A stretch of DNA of 64,000 nt, taken from NCBI GenBank assembly GCA_021647505.1, contig JAKIUN010000007.1, forward strand, positions 35,068-99,067, in the 5' to 3' direction. The stretch is from Gammaproteobacteria bacterium (GTDB lineage Bacteria; Pseudomonadota; Gammaproteobacteria; SZUA-152). Below, piece after piece: positions 1 through 10,999 of the stretch (its first letter is position 1; every line of letters begins with the position of its first letter). The notes beneath the pieces were generated by a model. That model had not been told where the DNA came from. It saw nothing but the letters and a program-made list of their open reading frames with translations, and did no database searches. The translations under genes were made by a program, and so were the position numbers.

Positions 1-59
1 TGAGGGGCCGCTTCTACAGATAAATGATTTGAAAATCCGAAAAAGCAGGAGTAGTTGAG

Positions 60-1148
60 GTGGAGACAAGAAAATATAATTTCAGTGCTGGCCCTGGCAT
101 GCTGCCGCTGGATGTCCTACAAAAGGCCGGAGGCGAGATACAATCCTGGCGCGGTTCGGGCATGTCGGTGATGGAGATGAGTCATCGCGGCAAGGAATTC
201 ATGTCCATTGCGGAACAGGCCGAGGCCGACCTGCGCGAGATCATGGAGATTCCCGACAACTACAAGGTGCTGTTTTTACAGGGCGGTGCCTCCAGCCAGT
301 TCGCCATGGTGCCGCTGAATTTGCTGTGTAACAAAGGCAAAGCGGAATACTACCGCACCGGCTCCTGGTCGAAGAAGGCCATCGCCGAGGCCAAACGCTT
401 CGCTGAGGTCACGGTAGTGGCGGATACCGAGAGTGACGGCAAGTTCACCAGCGTGCCCGCCGAGGGCGCCGTGGTACACGGCAGCGACGCGGCCTATGTA
501 CACTACACCCCCAACGAGACCATCGAGGGTGTGGAATTCCCCTATATTCCCGATACCGGCAACATACCGTTAGTTGCAGATATGTCGTCGACCATCCTCT
601 CGCGTCCCATCGATGTGTCGAAGTTCGGTATTATCTATGCCGGTGCGCAGAAGAACATCGGTCCCGCTGGGCTCACCGTGGTTATTATTCGCGATGACCT
701 GATCGGTAATGCCAGGGACGGTACGCCCGCCATGTTCGATTACAAGATCCATGCCGATGCCGGTTCCATGTACAACACGCCGCCGACCTATGGCTGGTAC
801 TTGGCCGGGCTGGTGTTTGACGGGATCAAACGGAACGGTGGCCTCAAAGCCATGGCCGAGATCAACCAGCGCAAGGCCGGCAAGCTTTACGCTGCTATCG
901 ACGCATCCAGCTTTTATAGCAACCCGGTGGATCCAGCCTGCCGTTCGTGGATGAATGTGCCCTTCACCCTGGCCGATGCCGGGCTGGATGCCAGCTTCCT
1001 CGCCGAGGCCAAGGAAGCCGGACTGATCACCCTCAAGGGCCATCGCTCCGTGGGCGGTATGCGCGCCAGTCTCTACAATGCCATGCCGGAAGCGGGCGTG
1101 GATGCGTTGATTGCCTTCATGGCCGACTTCGAAAAACGCAACGGCTGA
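60..1148 (+). CDS. serC: Phosphoserine aminotransferase
   Basis: PLP-dependent class V aminotransferase that makes 3-phosphoserine (and the equivalent pyridoxine precursor) in the cytosol. The 362-residue length matches the family. The start NFSAGPGMLP and the PLP-lysine segment GAQKNIGPAG (about residue 200) are characteristic. The start is GTG with an AGGAG ribosome site at 47-51. It is followed by serA, the preceding step of serine synthesis, and by pheA, so it opens a serine/aromatic operon. Identification is secure. Confidence 0.97.
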   Translation: METRKYNFSAGPGMLPLDVLQKAGGEIQSWRGSGMSVMEMSHRGKEFMSIAEQAEADLREIMEIPDNYKVLFLQGGASSQFAMVPLNLLCNKGKAEYYRTGSWSKKAIAEAKRFAEVTVVADTESDGKFTSVPAEGAVVHGSDAAYVHYTPNETIEGVEFPYIPDTGNIPLVADMSSTILSRPIDVSKFGIIYAGAQKNIGPAGLTVVIIRDDLIGNARDGTPAMFDYKIHADAGSMYNTPPTYGWYLAGLVFDGIKRNGGLKAMAEINQRKAGKLYAAIDASSFYSNPVDPACRSWMNVPFTLADAGLDASFLAEAKEAGLITLKGHRSVGGMRASLYNAMPEAGVDALIAFMADFEKRNG

Positions 1149-1156
1149 AAAGATTG

Positions 1157-1227
1157 GCCACAGAGGCACAGAGTACACTGAGGAAAAATAAAATTGTTTT
1201 TCTCTGTGTACTCTGTGCCTCTGTGGC
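1157..1227. repeat. Palindromic repeat between serC and serA
   Basis: Perfect 22-bp inverted arms, 1157-1178 and 1206-1227, built on GCCACAGAGGCACAGAG, separated by an AT-rich loop. It fills almost the whole gap and could form a strong mRNA hairpin between serC and serA. Similar 'cagaggcacagag' palindromes are common intergenic repeats in environmental proteobacteria (from memory). Confidence 0.9.
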
Positions 1228-1245
1228 ATCAGAAGAGGGTTGAAG

Positions 1246-2409
1246 ATGTACAAAATTCTGACTTTGAATAACATCTCCGTTGCGGGCCTCGAACGCCTGC
1301 CACGCGACCAGTACGAAATCGCCTCCGAGATCCAGCACCCGGACGCCATCCTGCTGCGTTCCTTCAAGATGCACGACATGGAAATCCCGCCCACGCTGAA
1401 GGCCGTGGGTCGTGCCGGTGCCGGAGTCAATAATATTCCCGTCGACAAGATGAGCGCCATGGGCATTCCGGTTTTCAATGCCCCCGGCGCCAATGCCAAT
1501 GCGGTGAAGGAACTGGTGCTGACCGGCATGCTGCTGGCGGCGCGCAACATCTGTCCGGCCTGGGACTTTGCCCGTAATCTGCAAGGTGACGACGCGAGTA
1601 TCGGCAAGCAGGTCGAGGCGGGTAAAAAGAACTTCGGCGGTTTCGAACTGCCCGGCCGTACCCTCGGTGTCGTCGGTCTCGGCGCCATCGGCCGGCAGGT
1701 GGCCAATGCCGCTGTGTCGCTGGGCATGAACGTCATTGGCTTCGATCCCGGCATCACGGTGGAGGGCGCATGGGAATTGTCGTCCAATGTAAAAAAGGCG
1801 ACCAGTGTGGACGACCTGTTGTCCAATGTGGATTTCGTCACCTTTCACGTGCCGCTTGTCGATGCCACCAAAAACATGATTAATGCCGAGCGGCTGAAGA
1901 TCATGAAAGACAAGGTGGTGATTCTCAATTTCGCCCGCGGCGGTATTGTCGACGATGAGGCCGTGTCGGTCGCCATCAAGGCCGGCAAGGTCTATGCCTA
2001 TGTATGCGACTTTCCCAGCAATCTACTGAAAAACCATGAGCGCGTGATTACGTTACCGCACCTGGGTGCATCCACCCAGGAGGCGGAGGACAACTGCGCC
2101 ATCATGGTGGCCGACGAAGTGCGTGAATATCTGGAAAATGGCACTATCCGCAATTCTGTGAATTTTCCTGAGGTGTTCATGCCGCGCACCGACGGCTATC
2201 GCATTGCTGTGGTCAATTCCAACGTGCCCAACATGGTCGGGCAGATCTCCACCACGCTGGCGGATGGCGGCTTGAATATCATCGACATGCTGAATAAGTC
2301 GCGCGGTGACCTGGCCTATACCCTGGTCGATGTTGATCAGCCAGTGGCCGGTTCGGTACTGAAAAATATCGAAGCCATCGACGGCGTGCTGGCCGTTCGC
2401 AGTCTGTGA
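1246..2409 (+). CDS. serA: D-3-phosphoglycerate dehydrogenase, short ACT form
   Basis: NAD-dependent oxidation of 3-phosphoglycerate, the first step of serine synthesis. The Rossmann motif GLGAIGRQVANA lies near residue 145 and the catalytic-His region PHLGAST near residue 275. A C-terminal ACT domain starts near residue 318 (YRIAVVNSNVPNMVGQ) and probably senses serine. At 387 residues this is the shorter type without the intervening ASB domain. ATG 1246 is preferred over an in-frame TTG at 1240 because AGAGG at 1234-1238 is well spaced for it. Confidence 0.95.
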   Translation: MYKILTLNNISVAGLERLPRDQYEIASEIQHPDAILLRSFKMHDMEIPPTLKAVGRAGAGVNNIPVDKMSAMGIPVFNAPGANANAVKELVLTGMLLAARNICPAWDFARNLQGDDASIGKQVEAGKKNFGGFELPGRTLGVVGLGAIGRQVANAAVSLGMNVIGFDPGITVEGAWELSSNVKKATSVDDLLSNVDFVTFHVPLVDATKNMINAERLKIMKDKVVILNFARGGIVDDEAVSVAIKAGKVYAYVCDFPSNLLKNHERVITLPHLGASTQEAEDNCAIMVADEVREYLENGTIRNSVNFPEVFMPRTDGYRIAVVNSNVPNMVGQISTTLADGGLNIIDMLNKSRGDLAYTLVDVDQPVAGSVLKNIEAIDGVLAVRSL

Positions 2410-2419
2410 GACAAGCTCA

Positions 2420-3505
2420 ATGAGTGACAGACTGGACAAGATTCGCAAACGTATCGATGCTGTGGATGCCGATATTCAGCGGCTGATTTCCGAGCGTGCC
2501 GCACTGGCACAGGACGTGGCGAAGACCAAGCAGGCGGAACAGGGCGAGTCGCCGGAAGAAGTGCTCTTCTATCGTCCCGAACGTGAGGCACAGGTGCTGC
2601 GCAAGGTGCTGGAACGCAACCAGGGCCCGTTGCCCGGTGAAGAAATGGCGCGCCTGTTCCGCGAGATCATGTCTGCCTGCCTGGCCTTGGAGCAGCCACT
2701 CAGCGTGGCCTTTCTCGGCCCCGAGGGTACGTTTACCCAGACTGCGGCACTGAAGCACTTCGGTCATTCTGTACGTACCCGTCCCATGGCCGCCATTGAC
2801 GAGGTGTTCCGTGAGGTGGTGGCGGGCAGCGCCCACTTTGGTGTGGTGCCGGTGGAAAACTCCACTGAAGGCGTGGTCAATCACACCCTGGATATGTTCA
2901 TGCGTTCCTCGCTGGCTATTTGCGGTGAGGTGGAATTGCGTATTCATCACCACCTGATTGGCCGCGACCGTCATGACATAAAAAAGATCTATTCCCATCA
3001 GCAGTCGTTGGCACAGTGTCGTGAATGGCTCGATGCACACCTGCCTGAAGTGGAACGGATCTCCGTCAGCTCCAATGCCGAAGCCGTGCGCCGTGCTGTC
3101 GCAGAGGAGGGCAGTGCCGCCATCGCCGGAGAGACGGCCGCTGATATTTACGGTTTGCCGGTGCTTGAGGCCAAGATTGAGGACAACCCTGACAATACCA
3201 CGCGTTTCCTGATCATCGGTACGCAGATGGTTCCGCCCTGTGGAGATGATAAAACCTCGTTATTGGTATCAACGCCGAACCGCCCCGGCGCACTCTATCG
3301 TCTGCTGTCACCCTTCGAGCGAAATGGCATTTCTATGAGCCGTATCGAATCACGGCCCTCACGTCTGGCCAACTGGGAATATGTGTTCTTTATCGACATC
3401 AATGGCCACATCCAGGATAAAGCGGTTGCCAAGGCTCTAGAAACCCTGAAGACAGACTCGCCCATGTTCAAGGTGCTGGGTTCCTATCCCAAGGCTGTTT
3501 TATAA
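2420..3505 (+). CDS. pheA: Bifunctional chorismate mutase / prephenate dehydratase (P-protein)
   Basis: Converts chorismate to prephenate and then phenylpyruvate for phenylalanine synthesis. Residues 1-90 are an AroQ helical chorismate mutase domain (LDKIRKRIDAVDADIQRLI). Residues about 95-275 are prephenate dehydratase (FLGPEGTFTQTAA, PVENSTEGVVNHTLD, TTRFLIIG). Residues about 280-361 are an ACT regulatory domain with the ESRP motif that binds phenylalanine in homologues. It starts 10 nt after serA, consistent with cotranscription. Confidence 0.96.
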   Translation: MSDRLDKIRKRIDAVDADIQRLISERAALAQDVAKTKQAEQGESPEEVLFYRPEREAQVLRKVLERNQGPLPGEEMARLFREIMSACLALEQPLSVAFLGPEGTFTQTAALKHFGHSVRTRPMAAIDEVFREVVAGSAHFGVVPVENSTEGVVNHTLDMFMRSSLAICGEVELRIHHHLIGRDRHDIKKIYSHQQSLAQCREWLDAHLPEVERISVSSNAEAVRRAVAEEGSAAIAGETAADIYGLPVLEAKIEDNPDNTTRFLIIGTQMVPPCGDDKTSLLVSTPNRPGALYRLLSPFERNGISMSRIESRPSRLANWEYVFFIDINGHIQDKAVAKALETLKTDSPMFKVLGSYPKAVL

Positions 3506-3512
3506 CCGATCC

Positions 3513-3580
3513 GTAGGGTGGGCATTGCCCACCATGTATCAGCGTGCCAGCCAGGACTTGGTGGGCGATGCCCACCCTAC
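3513..3580. repeat. GTAGGGTGGGCA palindrome between pheA and hisC
   Basis: Arms GTAGGGTGGGCA (3513-3524) and its exact complement (3569-3580) flank a 44-nt loop in which the repeat core GGGC..GCCC recurs. The same core reappears at 20789-20809 and 49950-49977. Confidence 0.85.
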
Positions 3581-3625
3581 ACGGCTTGCGAAGGGTCAGA
3601 GAGCCGAAGCAAAAGAGAAGTGGTA

Positions 3626-4741
3626 ATGAATCGTTTCGAACAATGGGCTACGCCGGGTGTGCGTGGTCTCCATCCCTATCAGCCGGGAAAGCCTATCGAC
3701 GAGCTGCGGCGTGATTACGGCGTTAGCGACATCATCAAACTGGCCTCTAACGAAAACCCCCTTGGCCCCAGTCCATGCGTGCATGAGGTGCTGGCCGGCA
3801 AGTTCGCCGGACTGGCGCGCTATCCTGACGGCAACGGCTTCGCCCTCAAACAGGCGCTGGCTGAGCGTCACGACGTGGACATGGCGCAGATCACCCTCGG
3901 CAACGGTTCCAGCGACGTGCTGGAATTCGTCGTGCGGGTGTTTGTGCAGCCGGGCGATGAGGTGCTGTTCTCCGAACATGCCTTTGCTATGTATTCCATC
4001 GTCACGCAGGCCGTCAGCGGGCAGGCGGTGGTCGCCCCAGCGCGTGACTGGGGACACGACCTCGAGGCCATGCGCTCGCTGATCAGCGAGCGCACGCGGG
4101 TGGTTTTTATTGCCAATCCCAACAATCCCACCGGTACCTGGCTGCCGGGCGATGAGTTACAGGCCTTCATTGCTGCAGTGCCGGAACGGGTCGTCGTGGT
4201 GATCGACGAGGCCTATTTCGAATATGCCAGTAGTCCCGCCCTGGGCGCGGCTGGTTACCCGGATGCCAGTCGCTGGCTGAGCCGTTTTCCGAATCTGCTG
4301 GTGACGCGCACCTTCTCCAAGGCCTACGGGCTGGCCGGGTTGCGTGTGGGCTATTCGCTGTCTCATCCGGACATGGCTAACCTGCTGAACCGCATCCGCC
4401 CGCCCTTCAATGTCAACAGTCTGGCCCTCGTCGCAGCCGAGGCGGCACTGGTGGACGAGGCACACGTCCAGCAGGCGGCGCATCTGAACGCGGAGGAAAT
4501 GGCGCGGGTCACGGACGCAGTGAGGGAAATGGGCCTCGATTTCATTCCTTCCGTCGGCAACTTCGTCAGCATTGATGTGGGCGGTGATGCGGCGTCTGTG
4601 TATGATGCACTGCTTTACGCGGGTGTCATCGTGCGTCCAGTGGCCAATTACGGCATGCTGCGGCATTTGCGCGTGACGTTGGGGCTGGCGGCGGAGAATG
4701 AGCGCTTTCTGGCAGCGCTGCGTAAAGTGCTGAGGAAATAA
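3626..4741 (+). CDS. hisC: Histidinol-phosphate aminotransferase
   Basis: PLP class II aminotransferase. It acts on imidazole-acetol phosphate in histidine synthesis, and in this operon context probably also on prephenate or aromatic keto acids. Motifs include LASNENPLGPSP (N-terminal substrate loop), NPNNPTG, and the PLP-lysine segment TFSKAYGLAGLRVGY. The open frame runs upstream to 3518, but that part is the palindromic repeat. ATG 3626 (MNRFEQWATPGV) gives the usual 371-residue length. Confidence 0.94.
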   Translation: MNRFEQWATPGVRGLHPYQPGKPIDELRRDYGVSDIIKLASNENPLGPSPCVHEVLAGKFAGLARYPDGNGFALKQALAERHDVDMAQITLGNGSSDVLEFVVRVFVQPGDEVLFSEHAFAMYSIVTQAVSGQAVVAPARDWGHDLEAMRSLISERTRVVFIANPNNPTGTWLPGDELQAFIAAVPERVVVVIDEAYFEYASSPALGAAGYPDASRWLSRFPNLLVTRTFSKAYGLAGLRVGYSLSHPDMANLLNRIRPPFNVNSLALVAAEAALVDEAHVQQAAHLNAEEMARVTDAVREMGLDFIPSVGNFVSIDVGGDAASVYDALLYAGVIVRPVANYGMLRHLRVTLGLAAENERFLAALRKVLRK

Positions 4742-4825
4742 AATGCTCGACGCAAAGGGAGCAGCGCTGATTATTTTCGTTGTGTCGTTTTGCGGTGCGA
4801 CGTCAGGGGCAGGGTTGCTTCATCG

Positions 4826-4871
4826 TGCGCATGGCGCACGCTACAGGCACATGTAGTGTGCGCCATGCGCA
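4826..4871. repeat. 20-bp-arm palindrome between hisC and tyrA
   Basis: Perfect 20-bp inverted arms (4826-4845 and 4852-4871, core TGCGCATGGCGCAC) with a 6-nt loop. This is the main structured element in the 270-bp hisC-tyrA gap. The rest of that gap shows no gene. Confidence 0.85.
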
Positions 4872-5011
4872 CAAGCATGGATATCCAGTTTTTCGCGTTG
4901 CAGCACACTGCGGTACAACGTAACAGCCAAGGGTGATTCACTATGGGGTCAAATATAAAAACTTTGCGCCTTTGCGTTGAAAATAACACGACAAGATAAA
5001 CCTCGAAGCAA

Positions 5012-5875
5012 ATGATTAAGCAACTCACCATCATTGGTGTCGGTCTCATCGGCGGTTCTCTCGCACGCGCCCTGCGCGAGGCCGGGGCGGTAGGTGAGGT
5101 AGTCGGCACGGGCCGTCATGTGGCTCACCTGCAGCAGGCGCAGAAACTGGGTGTCATCGACCGCTATACGACCGATCTCGCTGCGGCGGTGCAGGGCGCG
5201 GACATGGTGCTGCTCGCCGTGCCGGTCGGGGCGATGGAGGTGGTACTGCGTACAATCGCGCCGCAACTGCCGGCCGAGGCGGTGCTCACTGACGCCGGTT
5301 CTACCAAGGGCAGCGTGATTGAGGCGGTGCGCCGGGCCTTCGGTGAACTGCCAGCCAACTTCGTGCCCGGGCATCCCATCGCCGGCACGGAAAACAGCGG
5401 TGTCGAAGCCTCCTTTGCCGACCTGTACCGTGACCGCCGCGTGATCCTCACGCCGACGGAAGCCTGTAGCGCCGATGCCGTGACGCGCGTGCGCGAGATG
5501 TGGCAGGCCGCCGGCGCCGAGGTGACGGAAATGGACGCCGAACATCACGACCGTGTATTGGCCGCCACCAGCCATTTGCCGCATCTGCTGGCCTTCGCTC
5601 TCGTCGACACGCTGGCGAAGATGGACGATAAACAGGAGATCTTCGCGTATGCTGCCGGCGGTTTTCGCGATTTTACTCGTATCGCCTCCAGTGATCCGAA
5701 GATGTGGCGCGATATTTGCATGCACAATGAGCCGGCCCTGCTGGCCATGCTGGATTGCTTCGAGGCCGATCTGAAACGTCTGCGTGAGGCCATTGCTCAT
5801 GACGATGGTGACTATCTGTTGGAGGTCTTCAGCCATGCCAAGGCCGCGCGTGACCGCTTTTGTGACAATGAATGA
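5012..5875 (+). CDS. tyrA: Prephenate (or arogenate) dehydrogenase
   Basis: NAD(P)-dependent oxidative decarboxylation of prephenate in tyrosine synthesis. The N-terminal Rossmann fingerprint is GVGLIGGSLARAL (residues about 7-19). GHPIAGTENSG near residue 125 and the HLPHLLAFAL helix near residue 190 belong to the dehydrogenase domain. It is a stand-alone 287-residue enzyme with neither a mutase nor a fused aroA. Cofactor and exact substrate (prephenate or arogenate) cannot be told from sequence alone. Confidence 0.95.
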   Translation: MIKQLTIIGVGLIGGSLARALREAGAVGEVVGTGRHVAHLQQAQKLGVIDRYTTDLAAAVQGADMVLLAVPVGAMEVVLRTIAPQLPAEAVLTDAGSTKGSVIEAVRRAFGELPANFVPGHPIAGTENSGVEASFADLYRDRRVILTPTEACSADAVTRVREMWQAAGAEVTEMDAEHHDRVLAATSHLPHLLAFALVDTLAKMDDKQEIFAYAAGGFRDFTRIASSDPKMWRDICMHNEPALLAMLDCFEADLKRLREAIAHDDGDYLLEVFSHAKAARDRFCDNE

Positions 5876-5882
5876 TCAACCC

Positions 5883-5966
5883 GTAGGTTGGGGTGAGCTT
5901 GCGAACCCCAACGATGCGGCTTCGGCCAACCCCGCTTGTTGGGGTTCGTGCCTCACCCCAGCCTAC
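5883..5966. repeat. GTAGGTTGGGGTGAGC palindrome between tyrA and aroA
   Basis: Imperfect inverted repeat whose outer arms read GTAGGTTGGGGTGAG and CTCACCCCAGCCTAC, with inner arms GAACCCCAAC and GTTGGGGTTC. It belongs to the same family as 7332-7409 and 16439-16521 and resembles the core of the 144-bp elements at 22429, 32317 and 53877. Confidence 0.85.
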
Positions 5967-5985
5967 GTATTTGCGAGTTTTATGT

Positions 5986-7320
5986 ATGAACGATAACGTG
6001 ACATTTACCGTGCAACCCGGCGGCCACCTCAGCGGCGAGGCGCGCGTGCCCGGTGACAAGTCCATTTCCCACCGTTCCATCATGCTGGGTTCACTGGCCG
6101 AGGGCGTGACCGAGGTCACCGGTTTCCTCGAAGGTGAAGACAGCCTCGCCACCCTGCAGGCCTTTCGCGATATGGGTGTACGCATCGACGGCCCTGAAAA
6201 TGGCCGGGTGACCATTCACGGCGTTGGCCTGCACGGCCTCAAGCCGTCGGCCGGGCCTCTGTACGTGGGCAATTCCGGCACCTCCATGCGTCTGCTGGCC
6301 GGGCTGCTGACGGGGCAGAATTTTGACGTACACTTGACCGGTGACGCCTCATTGTCCGGTCGTCCCATGCGCCGTGTCACCGACCCGCTGGCGCTGATGG
6401 GGGCGGTGATCGGTACCGCCGAAAACGGTACCGCACCACTGGATATTTGTGGTGATCAGCCGCTCTATGGCATTAATTTCGAGATGCCAGTGGCCAGTGC
6501 GCAGGTCAAATCGGCCCTGTTGCTGGCTGGGCTGTACGCCAAGGGACGCACCTGTGTCACCGAGCCGGCACCCACCCGCGACCACACCGAGCGCATGCTG
6601 GCCGGCTTCGGCTACCCGGTCGAGCGTGAGGGCGCCACCGCCTGCGTGACGGGTGGCGGCAAGCTGACGGCGACCCCGGTGGAGGTGCCGGCGGACATTT
6701 CTTCTGCGGCTTTCTTCATGGTCGGCACCAGTATCAGCGAGGGATCGGATCTTACCCTGCGCCACGTGGGCATCAACCCCACGCGTATTGGTGTTATTAA
6801 TATCCTGCGTGCCATGGGCGGTGATCTGACCCTGAGTAATGAACGCGAAGTGGGCGGCGAACCGGTGGCTGATATCCGCGTGCGTGCGGCGAAATTGAAG
6901 GGTATCCGTATCGACGAGGCACAGGTGCCGCTGGCCATCGATGAGTTCCCGGCCCTGTTCGTGGCCGCTGCTTGTGCCGAAGGTGAGACGGTGCTCACCG
7001 GCGCGAGTGAACTGAGAGTGAAGGAGAGCGACCGTATTCAGGTAATGGCCGACGGTCTACAGACCCTTGGCGTGGATGCCCGACCCTGCGAGGATGGCAT
7101 TGTTATCCAGGGGCGCGCTCGCGAGGCGGAACCCATTGGCAGTGGCCGGGTTTCTAGTCATGGCGACCACCGCATCGCCATGGCCTTCGCCGTGGCTGCG
7201 TTGCGCGCCAGCGGGCCCATTGTCATTGATGATTGCGCCAACGTGAACACTTCTTTCCCGGATTTCGTCAACTTGGCGCGCCGAGCAGGGTTGGGCATCG
7301 CGGAGGGAAGGCAGGACTAA
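5986..7320 (+). CDS. aroA: 5-enolpyruvylshikimate-3-phosphate synthase
   Basis: Joins shikimate-3-phosphate and PEP in the shikimate pathway. It is 444 residues with the two-lobed EPSPS signature: VPGDKSISHRSIMLGSLAEG near the N-terminus, GNSGTSMRLLAGLL near residue 95, and RVKESDRI near residue 350. The frame is open to 5893 but that stretch is palindromic repeat. ATG 5986 (MNDNVTFTVQPG) matches the domain boundary, although no strong ribosome site is visible. Confidence 0.96.
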   Translation: MNDNVTFTVQPGGHLSGEARVPGDKSISHRSIMLGSLAEGVTEVTGFLEGEDSLATLQAFRDMGVRIDGPENGRVTIHGVGLHGLKPSAGPLYVGNSGTSMRLLAGLLTGQNFDVHLTGDASLSGRPMRRVTDPLALMGAVIGTAENGTAPLDICGDQPLYGINFEMPVASAQVKSALLLAGLYAKGRTCVTEPAPTRDHTERMLAGFGYPVEREGATACVTGGGKLTATPVEVPADISSAAFFMVGTSISEGSDLTLRHVGINPTRIGVINILRAMGGDLTLSNEREVGGEPVADIRVRAAKLKGIRIDEAQVPLAIDEFPALFVAAACAEGETVLTGASELRVKESDRIQVMADGLQTLGVDARPCEDGIVIQGRAREAEPIGSGRVSSHGDHRIAMAFAVAALRASGPIVIDDCANVNTSFPDFVNLARRAGLGIAEGRQD

Positions 7321-7331
7321 GTGGGGCATTT

Positions 7332-7409
7332 GTTGGGGTGACGAAGGAACCTCAACAAACGGAGTTCGATACCCGCACATGTTGGGGTTCCTTCGTCACC
7401 CCAACCTAC
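7332..7409. repeat. GTTGGGGTGACGAAGGAACC palindrome between aroA and cmk
   Basis: Inverted arms of 25 bp (7332-7356 and 7381-7405) match at 24 positions, and the right arm continues as CTAC to 7409. It is related to the neighbouring GTAGGTTGGGG repeats. Confidence 0.85.
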
Positions 7410-7425
7410 CATGTGGATATAGATT

Positions 7426-8115
7426 ATGAATCCAAGCGACACCATTCCCGTGATCACCATCGACGGCCCTACCGCCTCCGGCAAGGGCACCATCACCCGC
7501 CTGCTGGCGCAGCGTCTCGGCTGGCACATCCTCGACAGCGGCGCCCTGTACCGCCTGGTGGCGCTGGCGGCGCATAAGCACAGCATTCCCCTGGATGACG
7601 ACGAAAGCCTGCAGCCGCTGGCAGCCCACCTGGATGTGGAATTCGCCGTCGATGAAGACTCTGGCGAAATCGTTACGTTGCTGGAAGGGGAAGATGTGAC
7701 TCAGGATCTGCGTAGCGAGACCTGCGGCAATGATGCCTCGCGGGTGGCGCAGATAGCGAGGGTGCGTGAGGCTCTGCTGGCACGTCAGCGGGCGTTCTGC
7801 GAGACGCCCGGACTGGTGGCCGACGGGCGTGATATGGGCACAGTAGTCTTCCCGGATGCCGTACTCAAGATATTCCTCACTGCAAGCGCCGAAGAACGCG
7901 CCAGTAGACGCTATAACCAGTTGAAAGACAAGGGTTTGGGTGTTACTATGCGCGGTCTTTTAGACGAGATTGCCGAGCGTGATGCGCGTGATCGTGGGCG
8001 GGCGGCCTCGCCGCTGGTGGCCGCCGAAGATGCGGTTGAGCTGGATACGTCCGAACTCACCATCGACGAGGTCGTGGATCGTTTGTGGTCGCTTTGTCAG
8101 GTTCGCTTGAACTAG
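7426..8115 (+). CDS. cmk: Cytidylate kinase
   Basis: Phosphorylates CMP and dCMP. The P-loop GPTASGKGT lies at residues about 14-22. The family signature [13 protein letters not shown] near residue 130 and the lid sequence RYNQLKDKG near residue 165 are present. The 229-residue length and the position between aroA and rpsA are conserved in gammaproteobacteria. Confidence 0.96.
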   Translation: MNPSDTIPVITIDGPTASGKGTITRLLAQRLGWHILDSGALYRLVALAAHKHSIPLDDDESLQPLAAHLDVEFAVDEDSGEIVTLLEGEDVTQDLRSETCGNDASRVAQIARVREALLARQRAFCETPGLVADGRDMGTVVFPDAVLKIFLTASAEERASRRYNQLKDKGLGVTMRGLLDEIAERDARDRGRAASPLVAAEDAVELDTSELTIDEVVDRLWSLCQVRLN

Positions 8116-8392
8116 GTAGTTGTCGAATATTTCATGTCTTGTCTGAAAGAAGGCGCAGTAACTGCAGGTTGCGGTTCTGCGTTTTGCTGTCTTGGCAGTA
8201 AGCAGTGGCAGCAAACAGGCAGTACCCGTATGTGTGGGTAACTGCAAAAAGGTGCCTGCTCCAGTGGGCGTAAATTCACTTAAACTACCATCTTTTTCAC
8301 GTTAGCCTGGTTTTGACGAAGGCGCGTTTGGATGGTTTGCACAAACTGTCGTTCCCGGCTCTGTGGTTTGGAACGTCAAGGATAGAAAAGCG

Positions 8393-10072
<1,680 letters not shown>

Positions 10073-10087
10073 CTGGCGACAATCAGT

Positions 10088-10111
10088 GAGGGGTCGGATA
10101 TCCGGCCTCTC
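10088..10111 (+). terminator. Hairpin after rpsA
   Basis: A near-palindrome centred on CGGATATCCG with GAGG/CCTC flanks, 16 nt after the rpsA stop. There is no strong U-run, so it may be an attenuating or 3'-end stabilising hairpin rather than a full terminator. Confidence 0.45.
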
Positions 10112-10255
10112 GCTATCTGATTATTGAACAGGCTGTTGAACATCATTGTTTTTCGGTAGAATTGGAGCTTGACAGGTCTTAGATTGTCAATAGCCTGACA
10201 AGGAACTCGAGAAAAAGCATTCTCGGTATGGGTAACGTGAGGGAGGGCTGAGTAG

Positions 10256-10555
10256 ATGACAAAATCAGAATTGATTGAGCGTATTGCATGCAAGCAGCCC
10301 CATTTGCCGTATAAAGACGTCGAGCTTTCAGTAAAGACGTTAATCGAGCAGATGGCACAAAACTTGTCAACAGGGCAGCGGATTGAGATTCGTGGCTTCG
10401 GCAGCTTTTCACTGCATTTTCGGCCGCCACGCATCGGCCGGAATCCGAAGACGGGTGAGGCGGTTGCCCTATCGGGCAAGTATGTGCCGCACTTCAAACC
10501 CGGCAAGGAGTTGCGTGAGCGAGTGAATGGTAATCGCGGCAGCAATGGCCAATAG
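10256..10555 (+). CDS. ihfB: Integration host factor subunit beta
   Basis: DNA-bending nucleoid protein that pairs with IhfA. It has 99 residues and the HU/IHF fold, with [11 protein letters not shown] at the start, the DNA-contact arm [29 protein letters not shown] cut across residues about 62-90, and [10 protein letters not shown] near residue 45. It follows rpsA as in enterobacteria and a terminator lies directly downstream. Confidence 0.96.
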   Translation: MTKSELIERIACKQPHLPYKDVELSVKTLIEQMAQNLSTGQRIEIRGFGSFSLHFRPPRIGRNPKTGEAVALSGKYVPHFKPGKELRERVNGNRGSNGQ

Positions 10556-10592
10556 TCTCCGACTATGTGTAATCTGCACAAGTCGCCAATAT

Positions 10593-10631
10593 AAAAAACG
10601 GTATTCGCACAGGGCGATGCCGTTTTTTTTT
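10593..10631 (+). terminator. Rho-independent terminator after ihfB
   Basis: AAAAACGG pairs with CCGTTTTT across a 14-nt interior that can extend the stem with G-U pairs, and is followed by a run of nine T. It separates ihfB from the lapAB genes. Confidence 0.85.
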
Positions 10632-10705
10632 GCCCGGAATGAAGATCCTGATCTCAGCTTGTATTGCTCCTAATAATTTGAAAATAATGAACGGGTGTCA
10701 CTGAT

Positions 10706-10999
10706 ATGAAACGAATCATTTTTCTGGTGGTGTTTTTGCTTGTCCTGGCTGTTGGCCTCAGCTTTGCGCTGATGAATGCCGAGACGGTCATGCTCAGTTA
10801 CTATTTCGGCACGATTTCAGCACCGTTATCGATTGTTGTCGTTGTTTCTCTTGCCGCCGGTACCTTGCTTGGCGTACTGGCATGCATGGGCATGGCGCTG
10901 GGGCTAAAGCAGGAAATTTCCCGTTTGCGTCGTAGTGTCAAAGTCACGGAAAAAGAGGTAGAGAATCTCCGTTCACTACCATTAAAGGATGAGCATTGA
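10706..10999 (+). CDS. lapA: LPS assembly protein A (DUF1049)
   Basis: Small inner-membrane protein of 97 residues with two hydrophobic helices (residues about 4-22 and 40-66), then a basic and coiled C-terminus (KQEISRLRRSVKVTEKEVENL). This is the LapA/YciS architecture. Together with LapB it tunes LpxC turnover and lipopolysaccharide assembly in E. coli. The order lapA-lapB-pyrF is conserved, and the stop overlaps the lapB start. Confidence 0.88.
   Translation: MKRIIFLVVFLLVLAVGLSFALMNAETVMLSYYFGTISAPLSIVVVVSLAAGTLLGVLACMGMALGLKQEISRLRRSVKVTEKEVENLRSLPLKDEH

Noticed and set aside
570..1848. Long minus-strand frames opposite serC and serA (423 and 243 aa)
   Set aside because: They lie antisense to two secure enzymes, run through the intergenic palindrome and show no family features.
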